A DNA stretch of 64,000 nt from an uncultured Clostridia bacterium. GTDB taxonomy: Bacteria; Bacillota; Clostridia; TANB77; CAG-508. Position numbers and translations under genes: made by a program. Positions 28,793 through 36,974 of this stretch are shown here, piece after piece. The stretch is from the NCBI GenBank assembly GCA_948678575.1, contig CAPPGO010000005.1:62001-126000 (forward strand), in the 5' to 3' direction. Position 1 is the stretch's first letter; every line of letters starts with the position of its first letter. The notes below the pieces were generated by a model. The model was given only the letters and a program-made list of their open reading frames with translations, did no database searches and was not told the origin of the DNA.

Positions 28793-30382
28793 ATGGGAAA
28801 AAGAAATATTGTTATAGGTGGCGCATGGCCATATGCAAACAGTTCTCTACATTTAGGTCATATAGCTGGCTTAATATCAGGGGATGTATTAGCAAGATAT
28901 TACAGATTAAAGGGAGATAATGTAATTTATGTATCTGGTTCAGACTGCCATGGTACGCCAATTACTGAAAGGGCAAAAAAGGAGAAAAAGGATCCTTCTG
29001 AAATAGCTAATCATTATCATGAAGAATTTAGTAAAATGTTTAAAGATTTGAATTTTTCTTATGATTTATATAGTAAAACAGCTACTGAATATCATAAAGA
29101 TCGAGTAGAGCAACTATTTAGAAAATTATATGATAATGGTTATATATATGAAAAAATAGAACCACAAGCTTTTTGTGAACATTGCAATCACTTTTTATCT
29201 GATAGAGAAATTAAGCTTACTTGTCCAGTGTGTGGGGAGGAAACTAAGGGAGATCAATGTGACAAATGTTTACATGTTCCTACAACGGATGAATTAAAAA
29301 AAGGTGTATGTATAGATTGTGGCAATAAAACAGTTGAGAAAGATAATAAAAATTTATATATAAAATTATCAGCTTTTCAAAATGCAATTGAAGAACATAC
29401 TAAAAAAGTAAACAGCGAATGGAGAGTAAATGCTAGAAATGAAACAGAAAAATATTTAAAACAAGGTTTATTAGATAGAGCTGTTACTCGTGATTTATCT
29501 TGGGGTGTTAATGTACCTGTTGATGGATATGAAAATAAAAGATTGTATGTTTGGATAGATGCAGTTTTAGGATATCTTACAAACACAATGAAGGTATGTG
29601 AAGAAAGAGGCTTGAATTGGGAAGACTTTTGGAAAGAAGGTCATAATAATAAAATATATATGTGTCATGGAAAAGATAATATTATGTTTCATAGTATAAT
29701 ATTAAATGCATTACTTATGGGACAAGAAGATAATTATCATTTAGTAGACACAATAGTTTCAGCAGAATATTTGAATTTTAATGATCAAAAATTTTCAAAA
29801 AGCAAAGGAATTGGAATGACAGCTATTGAAGCTATTGAAAAATACAATTCTGATTCTTTAAGATATCATTTAATAGCAAATGGTCCAGAGAAAAAAGATA
29901 CAAATTTCACTATTCAAGATTTTGAAGCAACACATAATAGTGAAATTGTAAATAAATTTGGAAATTTAGTAAATAGAACACTTAAATTTAAAGGACTTGA
30001 AGAATTACCAATAGGTCAAATTGATGAAGATATTAAACAAGAAATTATTAAAACTTATGAAAATGTTGGAAGTTTAATTGAAAAATTAGAATTTAGAGAA
30101 GCAGTAAGAAAAATAGTTGAATTAGTTGAAAAAGCTAATAAATTTTATGATGATAAGCAACCCTGGGTAGCTAAAAAAGAAAATATTGAAGAATTTAATA
30201 ACATTATATATACTTGTGCGGTTGTAATTGTTAATTTATCAAATTTATTTGAACCAATTATGCCTAATGCTTGTGCAAAAATTCGTGAATTTTTAGAAAT
30301 TGAAAGTCCTTCTTGGGAATATATAGAGCCAAAAGCTAATTTGAAATTGGACAAAGTAGAACCTTTATTTAGCAGAATATAA
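28793..30382 (+). CDS. metG: Methionyl-tRNA synthetase, compact form
   Basis: 529 residues. Class I synthetase with the HLGH motif at residues 20-23 and KFSKSKG as the KMSKS loop. The connective domain carries four CxxC pairs (CEHC, CPVC, CDKC, CIDC), a double zinc knuckle. The anticodon-binding domain follows (NKFGNLVNRTLKF ... QPWVAKKE). It ends at about 529 residues, so the C-terminal tRNA-binding/dimerisation domain of longer bacterial MetG is absent. ATG 28793 follows AAGGAG. It heads metG-tmk-nadD-like. Confidence 0.94.
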   Translation: MGKRNIVIGGAWPYANSSLHLGHIAGLISGDVLARYYRLKGDNVIYVSGSDCHGTPITERAKKEKKDPSEIANHYHEEFSKMFKDLNFSYDLYSKTATEYHKDRVEQLFRKLYDNGYIYEKIEPQAFCEHCNHFLSDREIKLTCPVCGEETKGDQCDKCLHVPTTDELKKGVCIDCGNKTVEKDNKNLYIKLSAFQNAIEEHTKKVNSEWRVNARNETEKYLKQGLLDRAVTRDLSWGVNVPVDGYENKRLYVWIDAVLGYLTNTMKVCEERGLNWEDFWKEGHNNKIYMCHGKDNIMFHSIILNALLMGQEDNYHLVDTIVSAEYLNFNDQKFSKSKGIGMTAIEAIEKYNSDSLRYHLIANGPEKKDTNFTIQDFEATHNSEIVNKFGNLVNRTLKFKGLEELPIGQIDEDIKQEIIKTYENVGSLIEKLEFREAVRKIVELVEKANKFYDDKQPWVAKKENIEEFNNIIYTCAVVIVNLSNLFEPIMPNACAKIREFLEIESPSWEYIEPKANLKLDKVEPLFSRI

Positions 30383-30401
30383 TTTTAAGGAATGAAATAA
30401 A

Positions 30402-31079
30402 ATGGGAAATTTATTTGTTATAGATGGCACAGATGGAAGTGGAAAACAAACTCAATTTGAAAAATTAAAAGATAGACTTTCAAATGCTGGAATAGAATAT
30501 AAAACTGTTTCTTTTCCAAACTATGATAGTCCATCATCAAGTTTAGTAAAAATGTATTTATCAGGTGAGTTTGGAGAAAATGCAAAAGATGTAAGCCCTT
30601 ATATAGCTTCAACTTTTTATGCAGCAGATAGATATGCAACTTTTAAAAAAGATTTAGAAGAATATTATAATAACGGTGGAATCATATTAGCAGATAGATA
30701 TACTACTGCCAATATGGTACATCAAGCTGGAAAGATAGAAGATGAAGCAGAACGAGAAAAATTTATATCATGGCTTTTTGATTTAGAATTTAATATTTAT
30801 GGACTTCCTAAACCAAGCAAGGTATTTTTCTTAAATATGCCACCTGAAAAAACAATAAAACTTATGGAAGGTAGAGAAAATAAGTTTTCTCATAATGAAA
30901 CCAAAGATATTCATGAGAGAGATAAATCTCATTTAATAGACAGCTATAATGCAGCATGTAGTGTTGCTAAAAAATATGGTTGGTATGAAGTAAAATGTTG
31001 TCAAAATGATGAGATAAGAACAATAGATGATATACATGAAGAGATATATAACGAAGTAAAGAGGGTATTAAATAAATAG
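30402..31079 (+). CDS. tmk: dTMP kinase
   Basis: 225 residues. It phosphorylates dTMP to dTDP. P-loop IDGTDGSGKQTQ, the DRY motif in LADRYTTANMVHQ, and a LID-region ENKFSHNETKDIHERD. Somewhat longer than E. coli Tmk and of the clostridial variant with DGSGKQTQ. The TAG stop overlaps the GTG of the next gene by one base. Confidence 0.88.
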   Translation: MGNLFVIDGTDGSGKQTQFEKLKDRLSNAGIEYKTVSFPNYDSPSSSLVKMYLSGEFGENAKDVSPYIASTFYAADRYATFKKDLEEYYNNGGIILADRYTTANMVHQAGKIEDEAEREKFISWLFDLEFNIYGLPKPSKVFFLNMPPEKTIKLMEGRENKFSHNETKDIHERDKSHLIDSYNAACSVAKKYGWYEVKCCQNDEIRTIDDIHEEIYNEVKRVLNK

Positions 31080-31582
31080 TGAAAAAACTAGGATTTTTTG
31101 GAGGATGCTTTAATCCTCCAACTGTTGCTCATATAGAACTTATCGAAAAAGCTATTAAAGAGAATAATTTAGATATGGTATATTTTGTTCCAATGGGAGA
31201 CTTATATAAAAAAGAGAACCTTATTTTGGCAAATCATAGAGTAAATATGTTGAAATTGGCAATAAAAGAAAAAATGGACATATTAACTATTTCAGTTGAT
31301 AGCAAAAAAGAATTACAAGCAATAGATACTTTTAGAATTATACAAGAAAAATTTAATCAAAGTGATAACTATTTTATTATGGGTTCAGACAATTTTGAAA
31401 AAATAAAATTTTGGAAAAATTCTGATGAACTATTAAATAATTATAAATACATTATTTTAAAAAGAGATAATAATATAAGTTCAAGTAAAGTGAGAGATAA
31501 AGTAAAAAATATTGAAGATGTAAGCCAATTTATTTGTAAGGATGTTGAACACTACATTTTAGAAAATAAGCTATATAAATAA
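31079..31582 (+). CDS. NadD-like nucleotidyltransferase, short paralogue
   Basis: 167 residues, GTG start. The N-terminal FFGGCFNPPTVAHIELIEKA carries the nucleotidyltransferase (T/H)xxH site; GSDNFEKIKFWKN and SSSKVRD correspond to the second and third conserved boxes. It is about 35 residues shorter than the NadD encoded at 39257, which sits with nadE and pncB and is the likelier NaMN adenylyltransferase. This copy may act on another nucleotide. It is co-transcribed with tmk. Confidence 0.7.
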   Translation: MKKLGFFGGCFNPPTVAHIELIEKAIKENNLDMVYFVPMGDLYKKENLILANHRVNMLKLAIKEKMDILTISVDSKKELQAIDTFRIIQEKFNQSDNYFIMGSDNFEKIKFWKNSDELLNNYKYIILKRDNNISSSKVRDKVKNIEDVSQFICKDVEHYILENKLYK

Positions 31583-31603
31583 TTTGTATAGCAAAGGAGT
31601 TTT

Positions 31604-33244
31604 ATGAGAGGTAAAATTGTAAACTTATGTATAGGTTTTTTGAATATACTGTTTGGAGTACTGTTATTAGTATATACACTTAATGTGCCACAAGACCAGA
31701 CTTTACTTACGGTTCAAGAAAATTTCGTAGCAAAAATAATTTTATTTGCAATATATGCAGTTTTAGCTGTGGTGTTTGCAATTGATGTTATTCAGTACTA
31801 TAATCATGTAAAAGATAACACCTTTAAAACAGGTTATATGATTGCTCTTTTTGCTATAAGTTTTATTTTTATTAAACAGCCAGCTATTGCAAGTTTTACA
31901 ATAATTTCTGGAATCATTATTGTTTTTAATAGTTTGAGAGAAAACTTAGTTGAGATAGATAGTACAACAGCAATTTCAGTTACAGTATTAGTTATGGCAG
32001 TGATAGTAATTTTAATGGGGGTTAGTTTAAGTTATAAACAAATTGGAAATTATATAAAAGATAAAGAAAATGAAAACGAATTAGAATATAAATCTACATT
32101 CTTTAAATATATTACAGAGCTTGGAATAGATGATGTTTATATAAATCTAAAAAGAGATGGAAAATATGGATATATAAATCAAGATGGAAATGTAGTAATA
32201 GATTTTAAATATGATTATGCTAGTCCTTTTGTAAAAATTGTACAGTACAACAAAATTTTTGATATTGCACTTGTTTGTGAAGATGGAAGATCAAAAATTA
32301 TATTAAAAAATGAAAGAGAAGTAATGACATATAGAACAGAATCTTCTGATGAAAATTATTCTGCAAAATGGCAAGAATTAGAAAATATTTATAAACAAAC
32401 ATTAGGGCAAGGTACAGATATGGAAACAGAAGTTCCTTATATAACAAATAGTATTACAAGAGTACCAGCATATAAAGAAGATTTTGAAGAAGAATACACA
32501 TATAGATATGATTATAATGAAGAATATGATGTTTTAGTTACACAATCAACTTTGGGATTAGGTGACAAATATGAGTTAGCTAAAAAAGATAATTTGGAAA
32601 TAAAATTAGAATTAGATGCAAAAAATTTATCTTATGATGAACATTATTTATACTTATTTAGTAATGGAACAATTCCATTTTATGATATTGCTAATAGAGA
32701 GCAAGGTTGGTTTACACATTATGGTAAAAAGAATTCAATGATGGGAAAAGCTCAAATATTGGAATTTTTTGGAGAAAGAATGTTAATTAAAAACTATAAT
32801 GATAAGACAACATATTTCATAGATGAAAATGGTGAAATGCTATCAGAAGCTTATAGAAATATTTATATTTGCAAGAACAAAGAAAGATATATTGTAAAAA
32901 CATTAGAAAATAAATATAAAATAATTGATACAGATTATAATAAAGTAATAGAAAATGAATATGATGTATTAGATGCATATCTAGCTAATTATGGATTATA
33001 TATAGTTACAAATGTAGATGAAGAAATTGAATTTAACGATTATGGATTTGCTAAAATGAATTTTTCAATTATAAATTCAAATGGAGATGTAATTATAGAT
33101 AATGTTGAACAAGTGTACAAAAATTTTTATCAAATATCAAATGATAAAAGTGTAGCTTATGCAACAAGATATTCTCAATTTCTAGATAATTTGAAATCGA
33201 TTGAATACAATTTTGTAGGAGATAGTTTCTATAAAAATTATTAA
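31604..33244 (+). CDS. Multi-pass membrane protein with WG-repeat-like extracellular region
   Basis: 546 residues. Four membrane helices occupy about 7-145. The rest is outside or inside as beta-rich repeats resembling WG repeats: GKYGYINQDGNVVIDFKYDYA, then weaker copies ending KYKIIDTDYNKVIENEYDVL and FSIINSNGDVIIDN. WG repeats are found on surface proteins of Firmicutes and have no single known function. RBS AAAGGAG. It may belong to the metG-tmk transcript (21-bp gap). Confidence 0.7.
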   Translation: MRGKIVNLCIGFLNILFGVLLLVYTLNVPQDQTLLTVQENFVAKIILFAIYAVLAVVFAIDVIQYYNHVKDNTFKTGYMIALFAISFIFIKQPAIASFTIISGIIIVFNSLRENLVEIDSTTAISVTVLVMAVIVILMGVSLSYKQIGNYIKDKENENELEYKSTFFKYITELGIDDVYINLKRDGKYGYINQDGNVVIDFKYDYASPFVKIVQYNKIFDIALVCEDGRSKIILKNEREVMTYRTESSDENYSAKWQELENIYKQTLGQGTDMETEVPYITNSITRVPAYKEDFEEEYTYRYDYNEEYDVLVTQSTLGLGDKYELAKKDNLEIKLELDAKNLSYDEHYLYLFSNGTIPFYDIANREQGWFTHYGKKNSMMGKAQILEFFGERMLIKNYNDKTTYFIDENGEMLSEAYRNIYICKNKERYIVKTLENKYKIIDTDYNKVIENEYDVLDAYLANYGLYIVTNVDEEIEFNDYGFAKMNFSIINSNGDVIIDNVEQVYKNFYQISNDKSVAYATRYSQFLDNLKSIEYNFVGDSFYKNY

Positions 33245-33280
33245 AAAAATGTATTAAAAAAGTTTTTCTGCACATAATAA

Positions 33281-33306
33281 AATTAAGTAAGGAAACTTAC
33301 TTAATT
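33281..33306 (+). terminator. Perfect hairpin with GAAA tetraloop, probable terminator
   Basis: AATTAAGTAAG / CTTACTTAATT, 11 bp, GNRA loop GAAA. The T tail is poor (ATTTAAG), so it might instead be a leader hairpin of the following small gene. Confidence 0.5.
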
Positions 33307-33326
33307 ATTTAAGGGGGAAACGAAGA

Positions 33327-33485
33327 ATGAAATCACAAAGAATTAATTGTACAGTTTGTAGTTGTAAACACAATGAAGAAAATTGTACTTGTAGTTTACC
33401 TCAAATAGATGTGTGTGCTTGTGAAAATTGCTCAAGTGGATTACCTGATGAATCAAAATGTGGAAGTTATGAGTGCAAGAAATAG
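33327..33485 (+). CDS. Small Cys-rich protein, DUF1540-like
   Basis: 52 residues with ten Cys. It opens with a basic MKSQR, then CTVCSCKHN, CTCSLPQIDVCACENC and a final KCGSYEC. The spacing matches DUF1540-type metal-binding peptides common in spore formers. RBS GGGGG is twelve bases upstream of the ATG. It has its own terminator. Role unknown, possibly sporulation or metal related. Confidence 0.7.
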   Translation: MKSQRINCTVCSCKHNEENCTCSLPQIDVCACENCSSGLPDESKCGSYECKK

Positions 33486-33493
33486 CGCAGAGG

Positions 33494-33523
33494 AAGTCTG
33501 AAAATTATTTTCAGGCTTTTTCT
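33494..33523 (+). terminator. Intrinsic terminator
   Basis: AAGTCTGAAAA / TTTTCAGGCTT with one G-U pair, then T run. Confidence 0.82.
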
Positions 33524-33621
33524 TTATATAAAATTCTCTTATAGTAATAGCAAAAACAATGTATATGATAAGGAAGAATATTTGCTATGTGTGAATTTTA
33601 TATGAAATAATAATGATATTC

Positions 33622-33650
33622 TTGACATAGATAAAAAAAAGACATAAAAT
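33622..33650 (+). promoter_or_regulatory. Predicted sigma-A promoter for fba
   Basis: Exact TTGACA (33622-33627), 17-bp spacer, TAAAAT (33645-33650). Gives a 5' leader of about 115 nt. Confidence 0.75.
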
Positions 33651-33666
33651 GATTTTGTAAGAAATT

Positions 33667-33722
33667 CAAGTCTTAACAAAAATAAAGTTTTTGAGGCTTG
33701 ATGCCACACATTCCGTGTGTGC
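33667..33722 (+). promoter_or_regulatory. Structured 5' leader of fba
   Basis: Two adjacent hairpins: CAAGTCTTA (33667-33675) with TGAGGCTTG (33692-33700), and CACACA (33705-33710) with TGTGTG (33716-33721). No T run follows, so not a terminator. Could affect mRNA stability or bind a regulator; no known riboswitch recognised. Confidence 0.4.
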
Positions 33723-33773
33723 TAATATATGAATATTAATCAAATAAAAAGAAGGCAAAAGGAGGATTTTATT

Positions 33774-34703
33774 ATGCCATTAGTAACAACTGAAAAAATG
33801 TTTGAAAAATCAATGAAAGAACATTTTGCAATAGGAGCTTTTAACATAAATAATATGGAATTTATTCAAGCAATTACTGATGCAGCTGAAGAAGCTAAAT
33901 CACCAGTAATTTTACAAGTATCATCTAGCGCAATAAAATATGCTAGAATGGAATATTTAATCAAAATGGTTGAAGCAGCTGTTGAAACAACAACTATTCC
34001 AATCGCTTTACATTTAGATCATGGACCAGATTTTGAAACTTGTAAGAAATGTATAGATGCAGGATTTACATCTGTAATGATAGATGGTTCAAAATATGAT
34101 TTTGAAGAAAATGTTGCAATAACAAAACAAGTAGTTGAATATGCACACTCAAAAGGAGTTGTTGTTGAAGCTGAACTTGGAAAATTAGCTGGTGTAGAGG
34201 ATGAAGTTAATGTATCAGAAGATGATGCAAGATATACAGATCCAGACCAAGCAAAAGAGTTTGTAGAAAGAACAGGTTGTGATTCTTTGGCAATTGCAAT
34301 TGGTACAAGCCATGGAGCATATAAATTTAAGGGAGATGCAAGATTAAGATTTGATATTTTAGCAAAAGTAAAAGAGAAATTACCAAATACACCAATTGTA
34401 TTACATGGTGCATCATCAGTTATTCCAGAACTAGTTGATATGTGCAACAGTAATGGAGGTAATATTCCAGGAGCAAAAGGTTGTCCAGATGAAATGTTAA
34501 AACAAGCAGGAGAGACAGGTGTATCAAAAATAAATGTAGATACAGATTTAAGATTGGCTATGACAGCTCAAATTAGAAAAGTATTTAATGATGATCCATC
34601 AGTATTGGATCCTAGAAAATATTTAGGAGTAGCAAAAGAGGAAATTACAAAAACAGTTTCTCATAAAATTAAAGATGTATTTTGCTCTGCAAACAAAGCT
34701 TAA
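33774..34703 (+). CDS. fba: Fructose-bisphosphate aldolase, class II
   Basis: 309 residues from ATG 33774, preceded by AAAGGAGG; an in-frame ATG at 33729 lacks one. Class II zinc aldolase of glycolysis: HLDHGPDFETCKKCIDAGFTSVMIDGS carries the zinc His pair and catalytic Asp, AELGKLAGVEDEV the conserved Glu, GTSHGAYKF and LHGASSV further ligands and phosphate contacts, and KINVDTDLR the substrate loop. Monocistronic, strong promoter, bidirectional terminator. Confidence 0.95.
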   Translation: MPLVTTEKMFEKSMKEHFAIGAFNINNMEFIQAITDAAEEAKSPVILQVSSSAIKYARMEYLIKMVEAAVETTTIPIALHLDHGPDFETCKKCIDAGFTSVMIDGSKYDFEENVAITKQVVEYAHSKGVVVEAELGKLAGVEDEVNVSEDDARYTDPDQAKEFVERTGCDSLAIAIGTSHGAYKFKGDARLRFDILAKVKEKLPNTPIVLHGASSVIPELVDMCNSNGGNIPGAKGCPDEMLKQAGETGVSKINVDTDLRLAMTAQIRKVFNDDPSVLDPRKYLGVAKEEITKTVSHKIKDVFCSANKA

Positions 34704-34718
34704 TTTATATATATAAAC

Positions 34719-34749
34719 AAAATCCACTACTTTTTTGTAGTGGATTTTT
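34719..34749. terminator. Bidirectional terminator between fba and smpB
   Basis: Perfect 12-bp stem AAAATCCACTAC / GTAGTGGATTTT with T/A flanks usable from both sides. Confidence 0.88.
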
Positions 34750-34759
34750 ACTTTGAAAA

Positions 34760-35209
34760 TTAATAATTATTTTTTAAAGCTCTTTTTATTTTCATTTCAG
34801 CATCTTTTTTTGCTAAATCTTCACGTTTATCGTATAATTTTTTGCCTTTTCCAATTCCTATTTCTAGTTTAATTTTATTACCTTTAAAATAAATAGAAAT
34901 TGGTACTAATGAAACACTTTTTTGTTGAATCATACCATAAAGTTTATCAATTTCTCTACGATTAAGTAAAAGTTTTCTATTACGAAGAGGATCTAAATTA
35001 AATCTGTTTCCAAATTCATAAGGACTAATATGCATTCCATAAATAAAAACTTCTCCATTTTTAATATTTACATAAGTGTCTTTTATATTTATTTTACCAT
35101 TTCTTATAGATTTTATTTCTGTGCCACTTAAAACAATTCCAGCTTCAATTTTATCAGTAATATCGTAATTATGATATGCGGTTGGATTTTTAGCAATTAA
35201 TTTATCCAT
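34760..35209 (-). CDS. smpB: SsrA-binding protein SmpB
   Basis: 149 residues. It delivers tmRNA to stalled ribosomes. Conserved: KNPTAYHNYDITDKIEAGIVLSGTEIKSIR, the YG.HISPYE region, RNRKLLLNRREIDKLYG and the basic tail KKLYDKREDLAKKDAEMKIKRAL. The open frame runs upstream to 35353, but the start at 35209 has AAAGGA and places MDKLIAKN correctly. In a cell with frequent stalls at an unreadable codon, trans-translation would matter, but proximity here is not evidence of a link. Confidence 0.95.
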   Translation of the reverse strand: MDKLIAKNPTAYHNYDITDKIEAGIVLSGTEIKSIRNGKINIKDTYVNIKNGEVFIYGMHISPYEFGNRFNLDPLRNRKLLLNRREIDKLYGMIQQKSVSLVPISIYFKGNKIKLEIGIGKGKKLYDKREDLAKKDAEMKIKRALKNNY

Positions 35210-35239
35210 AAATAATATCCTTTCATTTAAACTATTCAT

Positions 35240-35268
35240 ATTATAATACAAAAGAAAAATAAATTCAA
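35240..35268 (-). promoter_or_regulatory. Predicted sigma-A promoter for smpB
   Basis: On the minus strand: TTGAAT (35268-35263), 17-bp spacer, TATAAT (35245-35240). Confidence 0.68.
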
Positions 35269-35325
35269 TTTTTTGTTCACATAATTTTACATATAAAAAT
35301 ATTATATTATAAAGGAGGAAATTGT

Positions 35326-35481
35326 ATGATATGTTATAGAAAGAAAAGGACACTATCTGGTTGTATGGTAGGATTAGGACTTGGAATTATATTGGTATTG
35401 TTTCTTCCTTTAACAGCATGGCTTTGCATAATAGGAATTGGCCTTGTAATAGGTGGAGTATGTTATATGTTTCAAAAATAG
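35326..35481 (+). CDS. Small membrane protein beside spoVM
   Basis: 51 residues; ATG 35326 follows AAAGGAGG. A basic start (MICYRKKR) and a Gly-rich hydrophobic stretch form one long or two short membrane helices (GLGLGIILVLFLPLTAWLC and a second one). It lies 14 bp before spoVM and is probably co-transcribed. Family not recognised; a sporulation role is only a guess from context. Confidence 0.6.
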   Translation: MICYRKKRTLSGCMVGLGLGIILVLFLPLTAWLCIIGIGLVIGGVCYMFQK

Positions 35482-35495
35482 AGGAGGGAGAAAAA

Positions 35496-35573
35496 ATGAC
35501 TATTGTAGTGAAAAAAGTTCCAAAATGTTTTAGAGGAATTGTAAAATTTATATTTGGAGTAAAAAATACATAA
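35496..35573 (+). CDS. spoVM: Stage V sporulation protein M-like peptide
   Basis: 25 residues, opening MTIVVKKVPKCFRGIVKFI and ending FGVKNT. It matches SpoVM in size, the xVPKxxxGIVkxxfG pattern and amphipathic character; in B. subtilis SpoVM recognises forespore membrane curvature and recruits SpoIVA. RBS GGAGGGAG. It lies next to rpmB as in B. subtilis (here rpmB is on the opposite strand). Easily missed because of its length. Confidence 0.85.
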   Translation: MTIVVKKVPKCFRGIVKFIFGVKNT

Positions 35574-35591
35574 TATGAATGTTGAACAAAT

Positions 35592-35622
35592 AGAAAAAAG
35601 GGTTAATCTTTAAGATTAACCC
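35592..35622 (-). terminator. Terminator of rpmB (minus strand)
   Basis: On the minus strand GGGTTAATC ... GATTAACCC is followed by TTTTTT; on the plus strand no T run follows. Confidence 0.82.
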
Positions 35623-35636
35623 ATACCGTTTCTTAA

Positions 35637-35837
35637 TTAGTTAGCTCTTTGAACTTTACCAGCTCTTAAACATTTAGCACAAACTGTTACTCTTTTTGGT
35701 TCTCCATTAATTATTGCTTTAACAGTTCTTAAATTTGGTTTTACAGTTCTAGTAGTTCTTTTACTAATATGTGAACGAGTAATACTAAGTTGTTTTCCAA
35801 AAGTTGTTTCTTTATCACAAAATGCGCATTTTGCCAT
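35637..35837 (-). CDS. rpmB: 50S ribosomal protein L28
   Basis: 66 residues: MAKCAFCDKETTFGKQLSITRSH, the basic NLRTVKAIINGEPKRVTVCAKCLRAGKV. The CxxC pairs make this a zinc-binding L28. RBS GGAGGTG on the minus strand. Convergent with spoVM, the same neighbourhood as in many Firmicutes. Confidence 0.96.
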   Translation of the reverse strand: MAKCAFCDKETTFGKQLSITRSHISKRTTRTVKPNLRTVKAIINGEPKRVTVCAKCLRAGKVQRAN

Positions 35838-35954
35838 ATTCTAAGCACCTCCATTTATTTTAAATAAACTGACTATTTTATAGTTTACCATAGTTGATAA
35901 AAAAAAGCAAGTTTTTTTCATTAAAATAATTAAAATACATTTTTATACTAAGTA

Positions 35955-35983
35955 TTGAAAAGAATATATAGTAATGATAATAT
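35955..35983 (+). promoter_or_regulatory. Possible promoter of PstS-like gene
   Basis: TTGAAA (35955-35960), 17-bp spacer, TAATAT (35978-35983). Confidence 0.45.
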
Positions 35984-36017
35984 AATATTGATTTTATTTT
36001 AATTAAAGGGGAAGTTT

Positions 36018-36974
36018 ATGAAAAAAATTTTATCAGTATTTGGAACTATTTTAGCTATGATTTTAATAGTGTTAATATGTTTTGGTGCTTACAATTATGT
36101 AATAGATATTGAAGATGAACAAAATAGAGTTCAAGATGAATTAACAAAAGAAATTGATAGTAATCCATTATTTTCATTGGAAAACTATCCAAAAGTTGAT
36201 GCTTCGCTTGCTACACAACCATTAACAGATGCATTTATTGAGGATTTTACAGGCACATTACCTAATGAGGAAGAATTAAATTACACAAATACACATCCAG
36301 GATATGTAAAACTAATAAATGGGGAAGTCGATTTAATAGTAGTAACAGAGCCTAGTGATGAAGAAATTAAATTAGCAGAAGAAGCAGGGGTGGAATTAGA
36401 AATAATTCCAGTTGTAAAAGAAGGATTTGTTTTTTATGTAAACGAAAACAATCCAGTTAAAAATTTAAGTTTAGAAAATATACAAAATATTTATACAGGA
36501 AATATTAAAAATTGGAAAGAGCTAGGTGGAAATGATAAGCCAATTAGAGCTTTTCAAAGACCAGAAAATTCTGGAAGTCAAACTGGCATGTATTCTTTGG
36601 TTATGAAAAATAAAAAAATAATGGAAGCACCAAAAGAAGATTTAATTGATACAATGTTTGAAATTATTAATTTAGTATCTAATTATGATAATGGTGAAAA
36701 TGCAATTGGTTATTCGTATTATTATTATGCAACAACAATGTTTAATGATATGGATAAAGACATAGCAGATAGAATTAAATTACTTGCAGTAGATGGTGTA
36801 GAACCAAATGATGAGACTATTAAAAATGATACTTATCCTTTACAAACAGCTTATTATATAGTAATAAATAAAAATGAAGAAGAAGGCAGTAATACAAGAA
36901 AATTGGTAGATGCTATGCTATCACCAAGAGGGCAAAGTGTTGCAAAGGAGGCAGGTTATGTCCCAGTTAAGTAG
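36018..36974 (+). CDS. PstS-like substrate-binding protein, membrane anchored
   Basis: 318 residues. The N-terminal helix (about 6-27) lacks a lipobox Cys, so it is probably an anchor. The rest is a PBP-like domain related to phosphate-binding PstS: DASLATQPLTDAFIEDF (Ser/Thr ligand start), VDLIVVTEPS, FVFYVNENNPVKNLSLENIQNIYTG, the RPENSGSQTGM anion-site motif and the C-terminal SPRGQSVAKEAGYVPV. No pst permease is adjacent, so a sensor or scavenging role is possible. It overlaps the next gene. Confidence 0.8.
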   Translation: MKKILSVFGTILAMILIVLICFGAYNYVIDIEDEQNRVQDELTKEIDSNPLFSLENYPKVDASLATQPLTDAFIEDFTGTLPNEEELNYTNTHPGYVKLINGEVDLIVVTEPSDEEIKLAEEAGVELEIIPVVKEGFVFYVNENNPVKNLSLENIQNIYTGNIKNWKELGGNDKPIRAFQRPENSGSQTGMYSLVMKNKKIMEAPKEDLIDTMFEIINLVSNYDNGENAIGYSYYYYATTMFNDMDKDIADRIKLLAVDGVEPNDETIKNDTYPLQTAYYIVINKNEEEGSNTRKLVDAMLSPRGQSVAKEAGYVPVK

